A stretch of 64,000 nt of DNA from Butyrivibrio sp. INlla21 (GTDB lineage Bacteria; Bacillota; Clostridia; Lachnospirales; Lachnospiraceae). This document shows, in pieces, positions 16,772 through 25,306 of this stretch (position 1 is its first letter; every line of letters begins with the position of its first letter). Position numbers and translations under genes: made by a program. The stretch covers positions 124,001 to 188,000 of the forward strand of contig NZ_FPCC01000003.1 of NCBI RefSeq assembly GCF_900116875.1. Direction: 5' to 3'. The notes under the pieces were generated by a model, which saw only the letters and a list, made by a program, of their open reading frames with translations, ran no database searches and was not told the DNA's origin.

Positions 16772-18079
16772 TCAGTCATCTATATCAAAATTTTCCAAAA
16801 TACTCTTCTTTTTATCCGGACGAGTGTCTCCGTGCTTGACCATGAGCATAGTCGCAAACGCAAATGCGGAGAAAATAAACGCATACGGGAAGAGTGTTTT
16901 GTAGGAAATATGCTCAAGCAAAAATCCCGAAAAAATAGGTGTAAACACCTGAGCAGCCATGGAGAAGGTATAATACATACCGGTAAATTTACCTATATCT
17001 CCAGCCTTACACATCTCCACAACCATGGGATATGAATTTACATTGATGGAAGCCCATCCTATTCCGACCATAATAAAGCATATATTAATAAGGGACGAAA
17101 AGCTGTGGAACATTCCGGCTGATATATAACCGGTTGCCATGATAACTATTCCTATTAAAATAGTCTTTTTCCTTCCGATCTTACCCGATATATATGCGAT
17201 CGGCACATAGCTTAATGTGGCTGCGACAGTTGCAACCAAAAGGCATGTCGCATATGCTCCGTTTCTTAAATCCCATACTTCTACAACAAATCTGGAAAAA
17301 GCGGTTGTTACCGCGTTGTAAGCCGTATACCAAAGAAATACCGATACCAGAAGGAACCTAAGGCTCTTTTCAACCTCTTTTGACACGGTAGTCTTTTCTC
17401 TGAAAGAGCATCCGTCTTCTTCAAGCTCATCTCCCAGCGATAAAAGACCGCCCTCTTCTTTTATCTTTTTCTTGATCGCATTCTCTTTAATGGTAAGAAC
17501 AAGAATACCTATTCCGATAGCCATGCAGATAATGACACTCAAGGTAAAAGGCATGTAGTTTGTATCTGCCGGATTTGCAGCCTCTTTAAGCAAAAGCTTG
17601 GTCATAACTAGCACATAGATTCCGCCGAGAGTGCCCATTAAGTTGATGATCGCATTCGCGCTGCTTCGTACAGGTGCAGGCGTAAGATCGGGCATGAGCG
17701 AAACCGCAGGGGATCTGAATATTCCCATTGATATAAGAAGAAGCAAAAGAACTCCTATAAAAATAAGGAGGCTTCCGCTGTTTCTTGCCACAGCTATAAG
17801 CACAAACAAAAATATAATTGAAAGAACGGTTCCTGTGATTATGTAAGGCATTCTTTTACCGATCTTGGTCTCGGTCTTATCCGAAAGAGATCCGAAAAGC
17901 GGAAGAAGGAAAAGCGCAAGGACGTTGTCCATAGCCATAACCGCTCCCGTTGCGGTCTCTCCAAGGCCAAATGTATATTTAAGGATCTTGGGAATCTCAT
18001 TGTCATAGAATTGCCAAAAGGCACAGATAGCAAGAAATGCAAAACCGATAAGTAAAGTTCTCTTGTAATTAAGCTTCAT
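16772..18079 (-). CDS. MFS transporter, SLC45/GPH-like (probable sugar symporter)
   Basis: 435 residues with about twelve membrane helices. The first half begins MKLNYKRTLLIGFAFLAIC and has the loop-2/3 signature GSLSDKTETKIGKRMPYI, a G-x-x-S-D-[KR]-[TS] variant with the R-x-P-Y element seen in glycoside-pentoside-hexuronide and SLC45 sucrose/maltose-type carriers. The second half repeats a related element in SGKIGRKKTIL. The substrate is unknown; sugar transport is inferred from the family. No catabolic gene is adjacent. Confidence 0.75.
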   Translation of the reverse strand: MKLNYKRTLLIGFAFLAICAFWQFYDNEIPKILKYTFGLGETATGAVMAMDNVLALFLLPLFGSLSDKTETKIGKRMPYIITGTVLSIIFLFVLIAVARNSGSLLIFIGVLLLLLISMGIFRSPAVSLMPDLTPAPVRSSANAIINLMGTLGGIYVLVMTKLLLKEAANPADTNYMPFTLSVIICMAIGIGILVLTIKENAIKKKIKEEGGLLSLGDELEEDGCSFREKTTVSKEVEKSLRFLLVSVFLWYTAYNAVTTAFSRFVVEVWDLRNGAYATCLLVATVAATLSYVPIAYISGKIGRKKTILIGIVIMATGYISAGMFHSFSSLINICFIMVGIGWASINVNSYPMVVEMCKAGDIGKFTGMYYTFSMAAQVFTPIFSGFLLEHISYKTLFPYAFIFSAFAFATMLMVKHGDTRPDKKKSILENFDIDD

Positions 18080-18131
18080 TTGATAGTCCCCTTTATGCGT
18101 ATTAATAAGAAAACATTTTTCACGTCTATAT

Positions 18132-18160
18132 ATAATAGCTTATAATTACGGTAAAAACAA
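18132..18160 (-). promoter_or_regulatory. Putative promoter of the MFS gene
   Basis: Minus-strand TTGTTT (18155-18160), 17-base spacer, TATTAT (18132-18137), 52 bases before the ATG. Confidence 0.45.
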
Positions 18161-18175
18161 TTGGCCGCGGATATA

Positions 18176-18204
18176 TTGCATTTTATGGAAGATTCTCCTA
18201 TAAT
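18176..18204 (+). promoter_or_regulatory. Putative promoter of the ABC-F/purC unit
   Basis: TTGCAT (18176-18181), 17-base spacer and a perfect TATAAT (18199-18204), 48 bases before the ABC-F ATG. Confidence 0.65.
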
Positions 18205-18252
18205 ACGAACTGTTGCAAAGATAATTGATTTTATTAAGTGAGGCAATTTTTA

Positions 18253-19893
18253 ATGATAAGTGCTAATAACGTAACACTAAGAGTCGGTAAAAAAGCTCTG
18301 TTTGAGGATGTAAACATCAAATTCACCGAGGGAAACTGCTACGGAATAATCGGTGCAAACGGCGCAGGTAAATCTACATTTCTTAAGATCCTTTCAGGAC
18401 AGATCGAGACAACAAACGGTGATATCGCTATAACTCCCGGTCAGCGTCTCTCTTTCCTTGAGCAGGATCACTTCAAATACGATGACAATGTTGTTCTTGA
18501 TACCGTTATTGCAGGTAACGCAAGACTTTTCGAGATCAAGAATGAAAAAGACGCTATTTATGCAAAAGAGGATTTCTCAGACGAGGACGGAATCAGAGCA
18601 AGTGAGCTCGAGGCTGAATTTGCCGAGATGAACGGATGGGAATCTGAGTCAGATGCAGAGTCTCTTCTTAACGGACTTGGAATCGAGACCGAGAATCACT
18701 ACAAGCTCATGAAAGATCTTGACGGTAATCAGAAGGTCAAGGTTCTTCTTGCAAGAGCTCTTTTCGGTAATCCCGATATTCTCCTTCTCGACGAGCCTAC
18801 CAACCACTTGGATCTCGATGCCATCGCATGGCTCGAGGAGTTCCTTATCAACTTTGAGAACACCGTTATCGTAGTGTCTCATGACCGTTACTTTCTTAAT
18901 AAAGTTTGCACATATATCGCAGATATCGATTACGGCAAGATCCAGCTCTTTGCCGGTAACTATGACTTCTGGTATGAGTCATCACAGCTCATGATCAGAC
19001 AGATGAAGGAAGCCAATAAGAAAAAAGAGGAACAGATCAAGGAACTTAAAGAATTCATCGCTCGTTTCTCCGCTAACGCAAGTAAATCCAAGCAGGCTAC
19101 TTCACGTAAGAAAGCTCTTGAAAAGATCGAGCTTGATACAATCAAGCCTTCTAGTAGAAAATATCCTTATATTGATTTCAGACCTGAAAGAGAGATCGGT
19201 AACGAAGTGCTTACAGTCGAGGGTATCTCCAAGACTATCAACGGAGAAAAGGTTCTCGATAACATCTCTTTCGTTGTTCAGCACGACGACAAGATCGCGT
19301 TTGTAGGTGGTAATGAGCTTGCAAAGACTACTCTCTTCCAGATCCTTACAGGTGAGATTGAGCCCGATGAGGGAACATACAAATGGGGTGTAACAACATC
19401 TCAGGCTTACTTCCCCAAGGACAGCACCAAGGAATTCGACAATGACTACAACATCACAGAGTGGCTTACAGGCTATTCCGAGATCAAGGATGCCACTTAT
19501 GTAAGAGGTTTCCTCGGACGTATGCTCTTTGCAGGTGAAGACGGTGTCAAGAAGGTTAAGGTTCTTTCCGGAGGAGAAAAGGTTCGTTGTCTTCTCTCCA
19601 AGATGATGATAAGCGGTGCCAACTGCCTTATCTTCGATGAGCCTACCAACCACCTCGACATGGAATCAATCTCCGCTCTTAACGACGGAATGATCAAATT
19701 CCCCGGAGTTGAGCTCTTTGCTTGTCGTGACCACCAGGTAGTTCAGACTACAGCCAACAGAATAATGGAAATCCTTCCCGACGGAACTTTGGTAGATAAG
19801 CGTTCAACTTATGATGAATATCTCGAAAGCGACGAGATGGCAAGAAAGCGTACAGTATACAATACAGTTGCTGAGGAAGAGGAAGACGACTGA
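18253..19893 (+). CDS. ABC-F ATPase, YbiT-like, with degenerate second ATP site
   Basis: 546 residues, two ABC domains joined by a charged linker (about 245-300), no membrane helix. ABC-F proteins bind the ribosome E site and modulate translation. NBD1 has Walker A GANGAGKS (34-41), Walker B LLLDEP and H-loop SHDR, but its signature is LDGNQ (156-160) rather than LSGGQ. NBD2 has an intact signature LSGGE (438-442) and Walker B LIFDEP, but Walker A is GGNELAKT (352-359) and the H-loop is CRDHQ (491-495). All three changes fall in the ATP site formed by Walker A2 and signature 1. The ATG at 18253 is preferred over an in-frame GTG because AGTGAGG sits about 10 bases before it. purC follows 37 bases later. 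Confidence 0.88.
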   Translation: MISANNVTLRVGKKALFEDVNIKFTEGNCYGIIGANGAGKSTFLKILSGQIETTNGDIAITPGQRLSFLEQDHFKYDDNVVLDTVIAGNARLFEIKNEKDAIYAKEDFSDEDGIRASELEAEFAEMNGWESESDAESLLNGLGIETENHYKLMKDLDGNQKVKVLLARALFGNPDILLLDEPTNHLDLDAIAWLEEFLINFENTVIVVSHDRYFLNKVCTYIADIDYGKIQLFAGNYDFWYESSQLMIRQMKEANKKKEEQIKELKEFIARFSANASKSKQATSRKKALEKIELDTIKPSSRKYPYIDFRPEREIGNEVLTVEGISKTINGEKVLDNISFVVQHDDKIAFVGGNELAKTTLFQILTGEIEPDEGTYKWGVTTSQAYFPKDSTKEFDNDYNITEWLTGYSEIKDATYVRGFLGRMLFAGEDGVKKVKVLSGGEKVRCLLSKMMISGANCLIFDEPTNHLDMESISALNDGMIKFPGVELFACRDHQVVQTTANRIMEILPDGTLVDKRSTYDEYLESDEMARKRTVYNTVAEEEEDD

Positions 19894-19930
19894 TAAAGTT
19901 ATCTTTTCTATATATTAAGGAGGAGCAATA

Positions 19931-20806
19931 ATGCAAACATTTAGTCCTGTTAAAGAAGGTAAAGTTCGTGAGATCTATGACATCGGTGAAAACCTGATCA
20001 TGGTAGCAACAGACAGAATTTCTGCCTTCGACGTAATTCTCAAAAACAAAGTAACCAAGAAAGGTGCTGTTCTCACACAGATGTCTAAGTTCTGGTTTGA
20101 TTACACCAAAGACATCGTAGCCAACCACATGATCAGCGTTGATACGGCTGATATGCCCGAGTTCTTCAGAACACCTGATTTCACAGGAAACAGCATGCTT
20201 TGCAAAAAGCTCAATATGGTTCCCGTTGAGTGCATCGTTAGAGGATATATCACAGGTAGCGGTTGGAACAGCTACAAAGAAAACGGAACCGTATGCGGAA
20301 TCAAGCTTCCCGAAGGTCTTAAGGAATGCGACAAGCTTCCTGAACCCATCTACACTCCCAGCACCAAGGCTGAGATCGGCGATCACGATGAGAATATCGA
20401 TTTTGACCGCAGCGTAGAAGTACTTGAGAAGGCTTTCCCCGGAAAGGGACTTGAGTACGCAACCAAGATCAAGGATTACACTATTGCTCTTTATAAAAAA
20501 TGTGCAGACTACGCTCTCACTCGCGGTATCATAATCGCAGATACCAAGTTTGAGTTCGGTGTTGATGAAAACGGCGAGGTTGTGCTTGCTGATGAGATGC
20601 TCACACCCGACAGCTCACGTTTCTGGCCCGTAGACGGCTATGAACCCGGTCACGGTCAGCCTTCATTTGATAAGCAGTTCGTTCGTGACTACTTAAAGGC
20701 TAATCCCGAGTGTGACTACAATCTTCCTCAGGATGTCATCGACAAGACAATCGCTAAGTACCTTGAAGCATATAAGCTCCTTACAGGTTCAGAACTTAAC
20801 GTATAA
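19931..20806 (+). CDS. purC: Phosphoribosylaminoimidazole-succinocarboxamide synthase
   Basis: 291 residues. Joins aspartate to CAIR with ATP in purine synthesis to make SAICAR. Recognised by KEGKVREIYDIGENLIMVAT, the downstream DRISAFDVIL, the substrate region ECIVRGYITGSGWNSYKENG, and DTKFEFGVDENGEVVLADEM. It belongs to the long form (about 290-300 residues), not the 240-residue Bacillus form. An AAGGAGGAG ribosome binding site precedes it. No other pur gene is nearby; it appears cotranscribed with the ABC-F gene and ends in a terminator. Confidence 0.96.
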   Translation: MQTFSPVKEGKVREIYDIGENLIMVATDRISAFDVILKNKVTKKGAVLTQMSKFWFDYTKDIVANHMISVDTADMPEFFRTPDFTGNSMLCKKLNMVPVECIVRGYITGSGWNSYKENGTVCGIKLPEGLKECDKLPEPIYTPSTKAEIGDHDENIDFDRSVEVLEKAFPGKGLEYATKIKDYTIALYKKCADYALTRGIIIADTKFEFGVDENGEVVLADEMLTPDSSRFWPVDGYEPGHGQPSFDKQFVRDYLKANPECDYNLPQDVIDKTIAKYLEAYKLLTGSELNV

Positions 20807-20823
20807 TAATTATTAATAAACAC

Positions 20824-20860
20824 TAACGGCTTGAGTACATATGTACCCAAGCCGTTTTTT
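20824..20860 (+). terminator. Terminator after purC
   Basis: Stem AACGGCTTG / CAAGCCGTT with an inner GTACATATGTAC self-complementary loop region, followed by TTTTTT, 18 bases past the stop. Confidence 0.9.
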
Positions 20861-20881
20861 ATCATAAATATATTGTTCCGA

Positions 20882-22576
20882 TCACTGATCATCAAATCTT
20901 ATAAGTTTATCGAATATGATCCTATACTCTGCCCCGCCTTTAAACTCAAAGATTATATCTCCCGAATCCTCGGTTCCGGGGACAAAGCCTTTAACACCTT
21001 TTATCAGCATTTTGACTTCATCTTCTTTATCTACACCGATAAGCTTATTATCCGGAGTCGTATAATACAAAAATTCAGTAAGTGAGTCATAAGCAAGTTC
21101 CGGGGGATCTTCACCGTCTGAAATAGGATGCTCATAAATTTGTTCGATGGCATCACCTCTTACATGATATATCTTATTACCCGCTGTCGATATCCAAATA
21201 TCAACAGCTTGATTATCCGAAACAATCTGTAAAACAGGGTCCTTGATATCTTTAAGAGTTACATCGCCTGATTTTCCATCGTTTAATGTAGCATAATGAA
21301 TTTCGGATCCGTATGTGTACAAAAACTTATATCCATGCTTATCGGTAGTTACGGTTTCTACCGTATACTCTATATCATTTTTTGCAAACGGAATAGGCTT
21401 TATATCTTCATTAAGCCAGTAGTACTTACTCTCATTTCCAAAGCCTTGCTCACAGATAACGTATCCGTCAAAATCTTCTTCAAGAATAAAATGCATATTA
21501 TCGATAATATCGACATTCGCCTTTGGATAGACTATGCAATTGGTTCCCGTGAACACTTCCTTGCACTCTTCTTCTCCCGCAACGTGATAATATACCTTAC
21601 CGTTATTTACAAAAAGCAGCTTATTCTGCTCACTGTTTAAATATAGCTGATCGGCATTGTAGATATTCGACCAATAGATTGTTTTTAAACGCTTATCATG
21701 CAGACAATATAATCTTCCCAGGCTATAAGAGCACATATAAACAGTGTCTCCGTCATTGCTCATGCCAAGAAGATCATAGAATTCATCTCCGATAGTATAC
21801 TCATATATAACATTATCGTTTTTATCGACTATACAGGCCTTATACTGTTGGCCATTATTAACATCGTACCAGGTTTCTTCACAGCAAAGATAACCTGAAT
21901 TAGGTGACATTGCCGCACTGACAACTTCATTATTTGTTTTATGAATCCAGGTTTTCCTATTGGCAAGGTCATTCACCTTAAGCCTGCCACCATCATCGAT
22001 ATAATATAAAACCGCACCGTAATAGCTGCAACTGTATCCAACCGCGTGATCAATATATTCCGTCGTCAGATCCTCGCAGTTTATAAAATAAAGATTATTG
22101 TCATTATCTACCACAATACCGATATGACCTGCGGGAATATAGATCATATTGCTGAGATTGTCTTTAAACTCCGAATTGACATTATCTCGATTGTTATAAA
22201 TAACGCCGTTATTCTCGGCAAGGTTCACTATATCCGAGTCGGGATCGATAAATTTAGATACAACAGGACTTTTAAACGTATAATAAACAGACCAGAAATT
22301 AGGAATTATAAAAAGACATCCGATAAACACGAACAAAGCAGTAAGGATGAGCGCCGCAATGCCTTTCTCCTTCCTGATCTCTTTTTTCTTTTTTATATTA
22401 TATTGTTCAACAGCATCGTTTTTATCCGGATTATCTTCAGGAACATCTTTAAAGATCTTCTCTTCTACTTCTATCTTTTCCCAACCGCTGTCATCAATAG
22501 ATATCATTGGATTACCGCAAATCGGGCAATATTTTAATTTCTCTTTCACTTCATGTCCGCAATTATTGCATTTCAT
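20882..22576 (-). CDS. Zinc-ribbon single-pass membrane protein with large extracytoplasmic beta-rich domain
   Basis: 564 residues. Residues 1-23 form a zinc ribbon (MKCNNCGHEVKEKLKYCPIC, two C-x2-C pairs). A charged linker (about 30-75) precedes one membrane helix (about 80-100, IAALILTALFVFIGCLFIIP). The remaining 460 residues are Tyr/Asp/Asn-rich beta strands with repeating I-Y-Y-[SV] and L-Y-F-[IV]-N units, like DUF5050/propeller proteins. This architecture is typical of Firmicute envelope proteins of unknown role. The ATG at 22576 is chosen because GGGGAA precedes it; the longer frame has no ribosome binding site. Confidence 0.7.
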   Translation of the reverse strand: MKCNNCGHEVKEKLKYCPICGNPMISIDDSGWEKIEVEEKIFKDVPEDNPDKNDAVEQYNIKKKKEIRKEKGIAALILTALFVFIGCLFIIPNFWSVYYTFKSPVVSKFIDPDSDIVNLAENNGVIYNNRDNVNSEFKDNLSNMIYIPAGHIGIVVDNDNNLYFINCEDLTTEYIDHAVGYSCSYYGAVLYYIDDGGRLKVNDLANRKTWIHKTNNEVVSAAMSPNSGYLCCEETWYDVNNGQQYKACIVDKNDNVIYEYTIGDEFYDLLGMSNDGDTVYMCSYSLGRLYCLHDKRLKTIYWSNIYNADQLYLNSEQNKLLFVNNGKVYYHVAGEEECKEVFTGTNCIVYPKANVDIIDNMHFILEEDFDGYVICEQGFGNESKYYWLNEDIKPIPFAKNDIEYTVETVTTDKHGYKFLYTYGSEIHYATLNDGKSGDVTLKDIKDPVLQIVSDNQAVDIWISTAGNKIYHVRGDAIEQIYEHPISDGEDPPELAYDSLTEFLYYTTPDNKLIGVDKEDEVKMLIKGVKGFVPGTEDSGDIIFEFKGGAEYRIIFDKLIRFDDQ

Positions 22577-22698
22577 AGAGTCATTCCCCAAATTTATAAA
22601 CATTTTGTAAATCATTCTAACAAATATATGAATTTAATTCAAAGCTCTAAAGGCGGAAAACTAAAAGACGATATAAAGAGTGAAGGAGGAAAGGGAAC

Positions 22699-22722
22699 AT
22701 GAATAACCTTTCAGAATTATAA
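22699..22722 (+). CDS. Candidate 7-codon leader-type peptide MNNLSEL
   Basis: A very strong ribosome binding site (AAGGAGGAAAGGG, 22683-22695) precedes ATG at 22699, seven codons and a TAA, immediately followed by a terminator hairpin. No gene follows on the same strand. It may be a remnant, a small regulatory RNA or a real short peptide; evidence is limited to the signals. Confidence 0.3.
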   Translation: MNNLSEL

Positions 22723-22765
22723 AGTACCGTCACTGCGGCAGGATCCCGGTGGCGGTACTTTTTTG
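22721..22765 (+). terminator. GC-rich hairpin with T run after the 7-codon frame
   Basis: AAGTACCG (22722-22729) pairs with CGGTACTT (22753-22760), with further pairing inside, then TTTTTT. It may also stop the convergent DUF2974 gene, but the T run is only on the plus side. Confidence 0.7.
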
Positions 22766-22803
22766 TTGCACAAGACCGGCAAGCGACTCTTTATCTTATT
22801 CAC

Positions 22804-24438
22804 TTATTCATTACTTTCATACGGATTGACCGATCGTTCGTGCAATCCTCTCTTGGTCAAAATCTGAATGACTAGTCTTACGATACCGATAAGTATCAGG
22901 TAACTTCCCACAGTGATGGATTTACCGTAGTTAAGGCGCTGCGGCATAAACAAGGTTATAATGCCGAGGTTAAGGTTGATAACGGCTATCGTGATCATCC
23001 AGAATATTCCACCCTTTTTGATGGTATCTTTGTGTTTAACTATATAGAACACACTGGCTATTGCAAGGTAAAAGAACACTATCGAAACTAGCGCATTGGT
23101 CCATTTTGGTATTCTCTCAATATTGGAAAGAATAAAGACCATAAAGCTAAGTACAAATATATGGAATACCATTCGGCCTCGCTTAATAAAGGCTTTTTCC
23201 TCTCGAAGGCCTGCCTTTATAAGCCTTGTAGCGCTCCAGATTGCACAGGAAATCGCTACACCGCCGCCTATAAAGTTATACACAGCCTGAGGCGTGGCAA
23301 GGAAAATAATGCCCAACAATATAAGAAAGACATCAATAATACCTTGCTGCGTCTTAAGAGCTTCAAGAATCCTTATCTTCTCAAATTCACGCCATAGTGA
23401 CCCGAAGAACTTGCCAAGTAGTATCTTGGTCTTACTCTCCGATCCCGCTGCGGATAGGATTATCGTTCCGAAATCGTGGATTCCGCTCTTGGATATATCT
23501 TCAAGCGAAACAGCTCCGCCTGACTTCATCGAATCAAACATATCCTTGGTAAATGACTTTCTCTGCTCCATGGTGGCATTACCGATCCAGTCGTCAATAA
23601 CCCTGTTAAGCCCCGAGCTTTCTTCTGTCAGATGCAATCTGGTTACGAAATGGTCTCCTTCTACCTGCCACGTCATACCCGAATGCTGCAAAAGCTTAGT
23701 GGCATCGCTGGCAACTATCTTGTGCGGAACAGGAAGTTCAAAGAGCATTCCCACGATACTGTATGTAGGAACGATATGCGTAAGCTTCCACTTGATATCT
23801 TCAAACTTCTTCATATCGATAAGCTCGGGACAAAAGCCCGGACCGTCATTGCTGTATATATGTTTTATCCTGTCCTGAACATCATCGGAAATATGCATGG
23901 CAGCATAAAGAGCAAGATTACCTCCCTTGGAATGTCCGCCCACATACACATCACCTGCGTATTTATTCAAAATATGATTAAGATACTTAACAGCGGCTTT
24001 CTGCGCTTTTATCTCTTCAAAACTGATCTGGAAGTCCATTCTCCAGTCATCAATTTCCATTGTGGTTCCTCTAAACACCACAAAAACGGCACCACTTGGA
24101 AAATGAACGGTAAATGCCGTGATCATCATATCTCTCTCGGTATCTTTAATATCAAGATAATCGGAAAGCCTGAGCTCTCCGAACCTCTTGGAATTCCTCA
24201 TATAGTAAGGCACCCAGCCAAAGTCCGTTTTAGGTGCGCCCTCCAAAGAATATGTCTTAATAAATTCTTCGGATGCCTTTTTTACAGTTACACTTCCCTC
24301 TTCATCCTTGCCGGGGATTATTCCGGCAAAATCATTATAAACAAGAAGCGAAAGCGCAAGATTATCTACTTCATTAAACGGAGCTCTTCCAAATGTCAGA
24401 TCTCCGCGCCATTTTATATAGTTAATTACATTCGCCAT
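22804..24438 (-). CDS. DUF2974 (Mbeg1-like) lipase-fold protein fused to HdeD-like membrane domain
   Basis: 544 residues. The N-terminal half is an alpha/beta-hydrolase of the DUF2974 family: the nucleophile elbow GGHSKGGNLALYAA contains the Ser, and the region FVVFRGTTMEIDDWRMDF is typical of the family. The C-terminal third (from about residue 375) has six hydrophobic helices with G-x-x-x-x-x-L-L-G-I-x-x-L-x-x-P units (LILLGIIFLATPQAVYNFIG), like DUF308/HdeD proteins. So a cytoplasmic hydrolase appears anchored by a membrane bundle. The ATG at 24438 has GGAG seven bases upstream; longer in-frame starts include a TTG without a ribosome binding site. The substrate is unknown. Confidence 0.78.
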   Translation of the reverse strand: MANVINYIKWRGDLTFGRAPFNEVDNLALSLLVYNDFAGIIPGKDEEGSVTVKKASEEFIKTYSLEGAPKTDFGWVPYYMRNSKRFGELRLSDYLDIKDTERDMMITAFTVHFPSGAVFVVFRGTTMEIDDWRMDFQISFEEIKAQKAAVKYLNHILNKYAGDVYVGGHSKGGNLALYAAMHISDDVQDRIKHIYSNDGPGFCPELIDMKKFEDIKWKLTHIVPTYSIVGMLFELPVPHKIVASDATKLLQHSGMTWQVEGDHFVTRLHLTEESSGLNRVIDDWIGNATMEQRKSFTKDMFDSMKSGGAVSLEDISKSGIHDFGTIILSAAGSESKTKILLGKFFGSLWREFEKIRILEALKTQQGIIDVFLILLGIIFLATPQAVYNFIGGGVAISCAIWSATRLIKAGLREEKAFIKRGRMVFHIFVLSFMVFILSNIERIPKWTNALVSIVFFYLAIASVFYIVKHKDTIKKGGIFWMITIAVINLNLGIITLFMPQRLNYGKSITVGSYLILIGIVRLVIQILTKRGLHERSVNPYESNE

Positions 24439-24519
24439 ATTTTGCTCCATCGTACATGAAATCAAAACCTAGTTCTATTATATTCTTCTTTTTTCAAAAA
24501 AGACAAACCAACATGAATA

Positions 24520-24556
24520 AAGAAAAAGAATCGCGCTCCTGTAAGAACGCGATTCC
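24520..24556 (-). terminator. Terminator after thrH
   Basis: GAATCGCG (24528-24535) pairs with CGCGATTC (24548-24555); on the minus strand the stem is followed by TTTTTCTTT, 31 bases past the thrH stop. Confidence 0.85.
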
Positions 24557-24586
24557 TCTTAATTACAATATTCAAATGGCTGATTA

Positions 24587-25186
24587 TCAAAGTGCCTTCT
24601 TGATAGCTGCAAGAAGATCGTCATACTCTTCAAATGCGGGAAGTTCAGGGTAATCTGCCTTGATCTTATCCGTTGAACGGAAAAGGAAGCCTGCCTTTGA
24701 AGCCCGGATCATAGCAAGGTCGTTGTAGCTGTCGCCGCTTGCGATAGTCTCATATCCGATAGACTGAAGAGCCTTAACTGTTGTGAGCTTGGAATTCTCG
24801 ATTCTCATCTTGAATCCAGTAATTTCTCCATTATCAGCAACCTCAAGAGAGTTGCAGAAAATTGTGGGCCAGCCAAGCTTCTCCATAAGAGGAGTTGCAA
24901 ACTGTGTAAATGTATCACTTATGATGATTACCTGAGTAGTCTTTCTAAGTTCATCAAGGAATTCCTTGGCACCGGGAAGGGGATCTATCTTGGCGATAGT
25001 CTCCTGAATCTCCTTAAGACCAAGTCCGTGTTCCTTAAGAATTCCGATTCTCCAGTTCATAAGCTTATCATAATCGGGCTCATCCCTTGTAGTCTTCTTA
25101 AGCTCGGGGATTCCGCTCTCTTTTGCAAATGCGATCCAAATTTCAGGGACAAGTACGCCCTCAAGGTCCAAACATACGATATTCAT
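24587..25186 (-). CDS. thrH: ThrH-type phosphoserine phosphatase (HAD superfamily)
   Basis: 199 residues, a close match in length and sequence pattern to Pseudomonas ThrH, which hydrolyses phosphoserine and can transfer the phosphate to homoserine. The HAD nucleophile motif is CLDLEGVLVPEIWIAFA (DxE instead of DxD, characteristic of ThrH). Motif II is IIISDTF and the acidic motif is ASGDSYNDLAM. It probably supplies serine; no ser or thr genes are adjacent. Single gene with its own terminator. Confidence 0.9.
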   Translation of the reverse strand: MNIVCLDLEGVLVPEIWIAFAKESGIPELKKTTRDEPDYDKLMNWRIGILKEHGLGLKEIQETIAKIDPLPGAKEFLDELRKTTQVIIISDTFTQFATPLMEKLGWPTIFCNSLEVADNGEITGFKMRIENSKLTTVKALQSIGYETIASGDSYNDLAMIRASKAGFLFRSTDKIKADYPELPAFEEYDDLLAAIKKAL

Positions 25187-25306
25187 AACAATACTCCAAT
25201 CTAACTTTATTTATTACCGCGCATTAAATGCGATGCAATTCACAATACACAGTGCCCATTTTAACACATTAAAGCATCATAGACAACAAAGTATTTTATC
25301 ATATGT

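Noticed and set aside
19102..19653. Long minus-strand open frame (183 residues) within the ABC-F gene
   Set aside because: It lies antisense to a well-supported gene, has no ribosome binding site or domain, and its length follows from the codon bias of the real gene.
23632..24459. Plus-strand open frame of 275 residues opposite the DUF2974 gene
   Set aside because: Antisense shadow; the translation is Ile/His/Lys-rich without family motifs, while the minus-strand frame has a clear lipase elbow.
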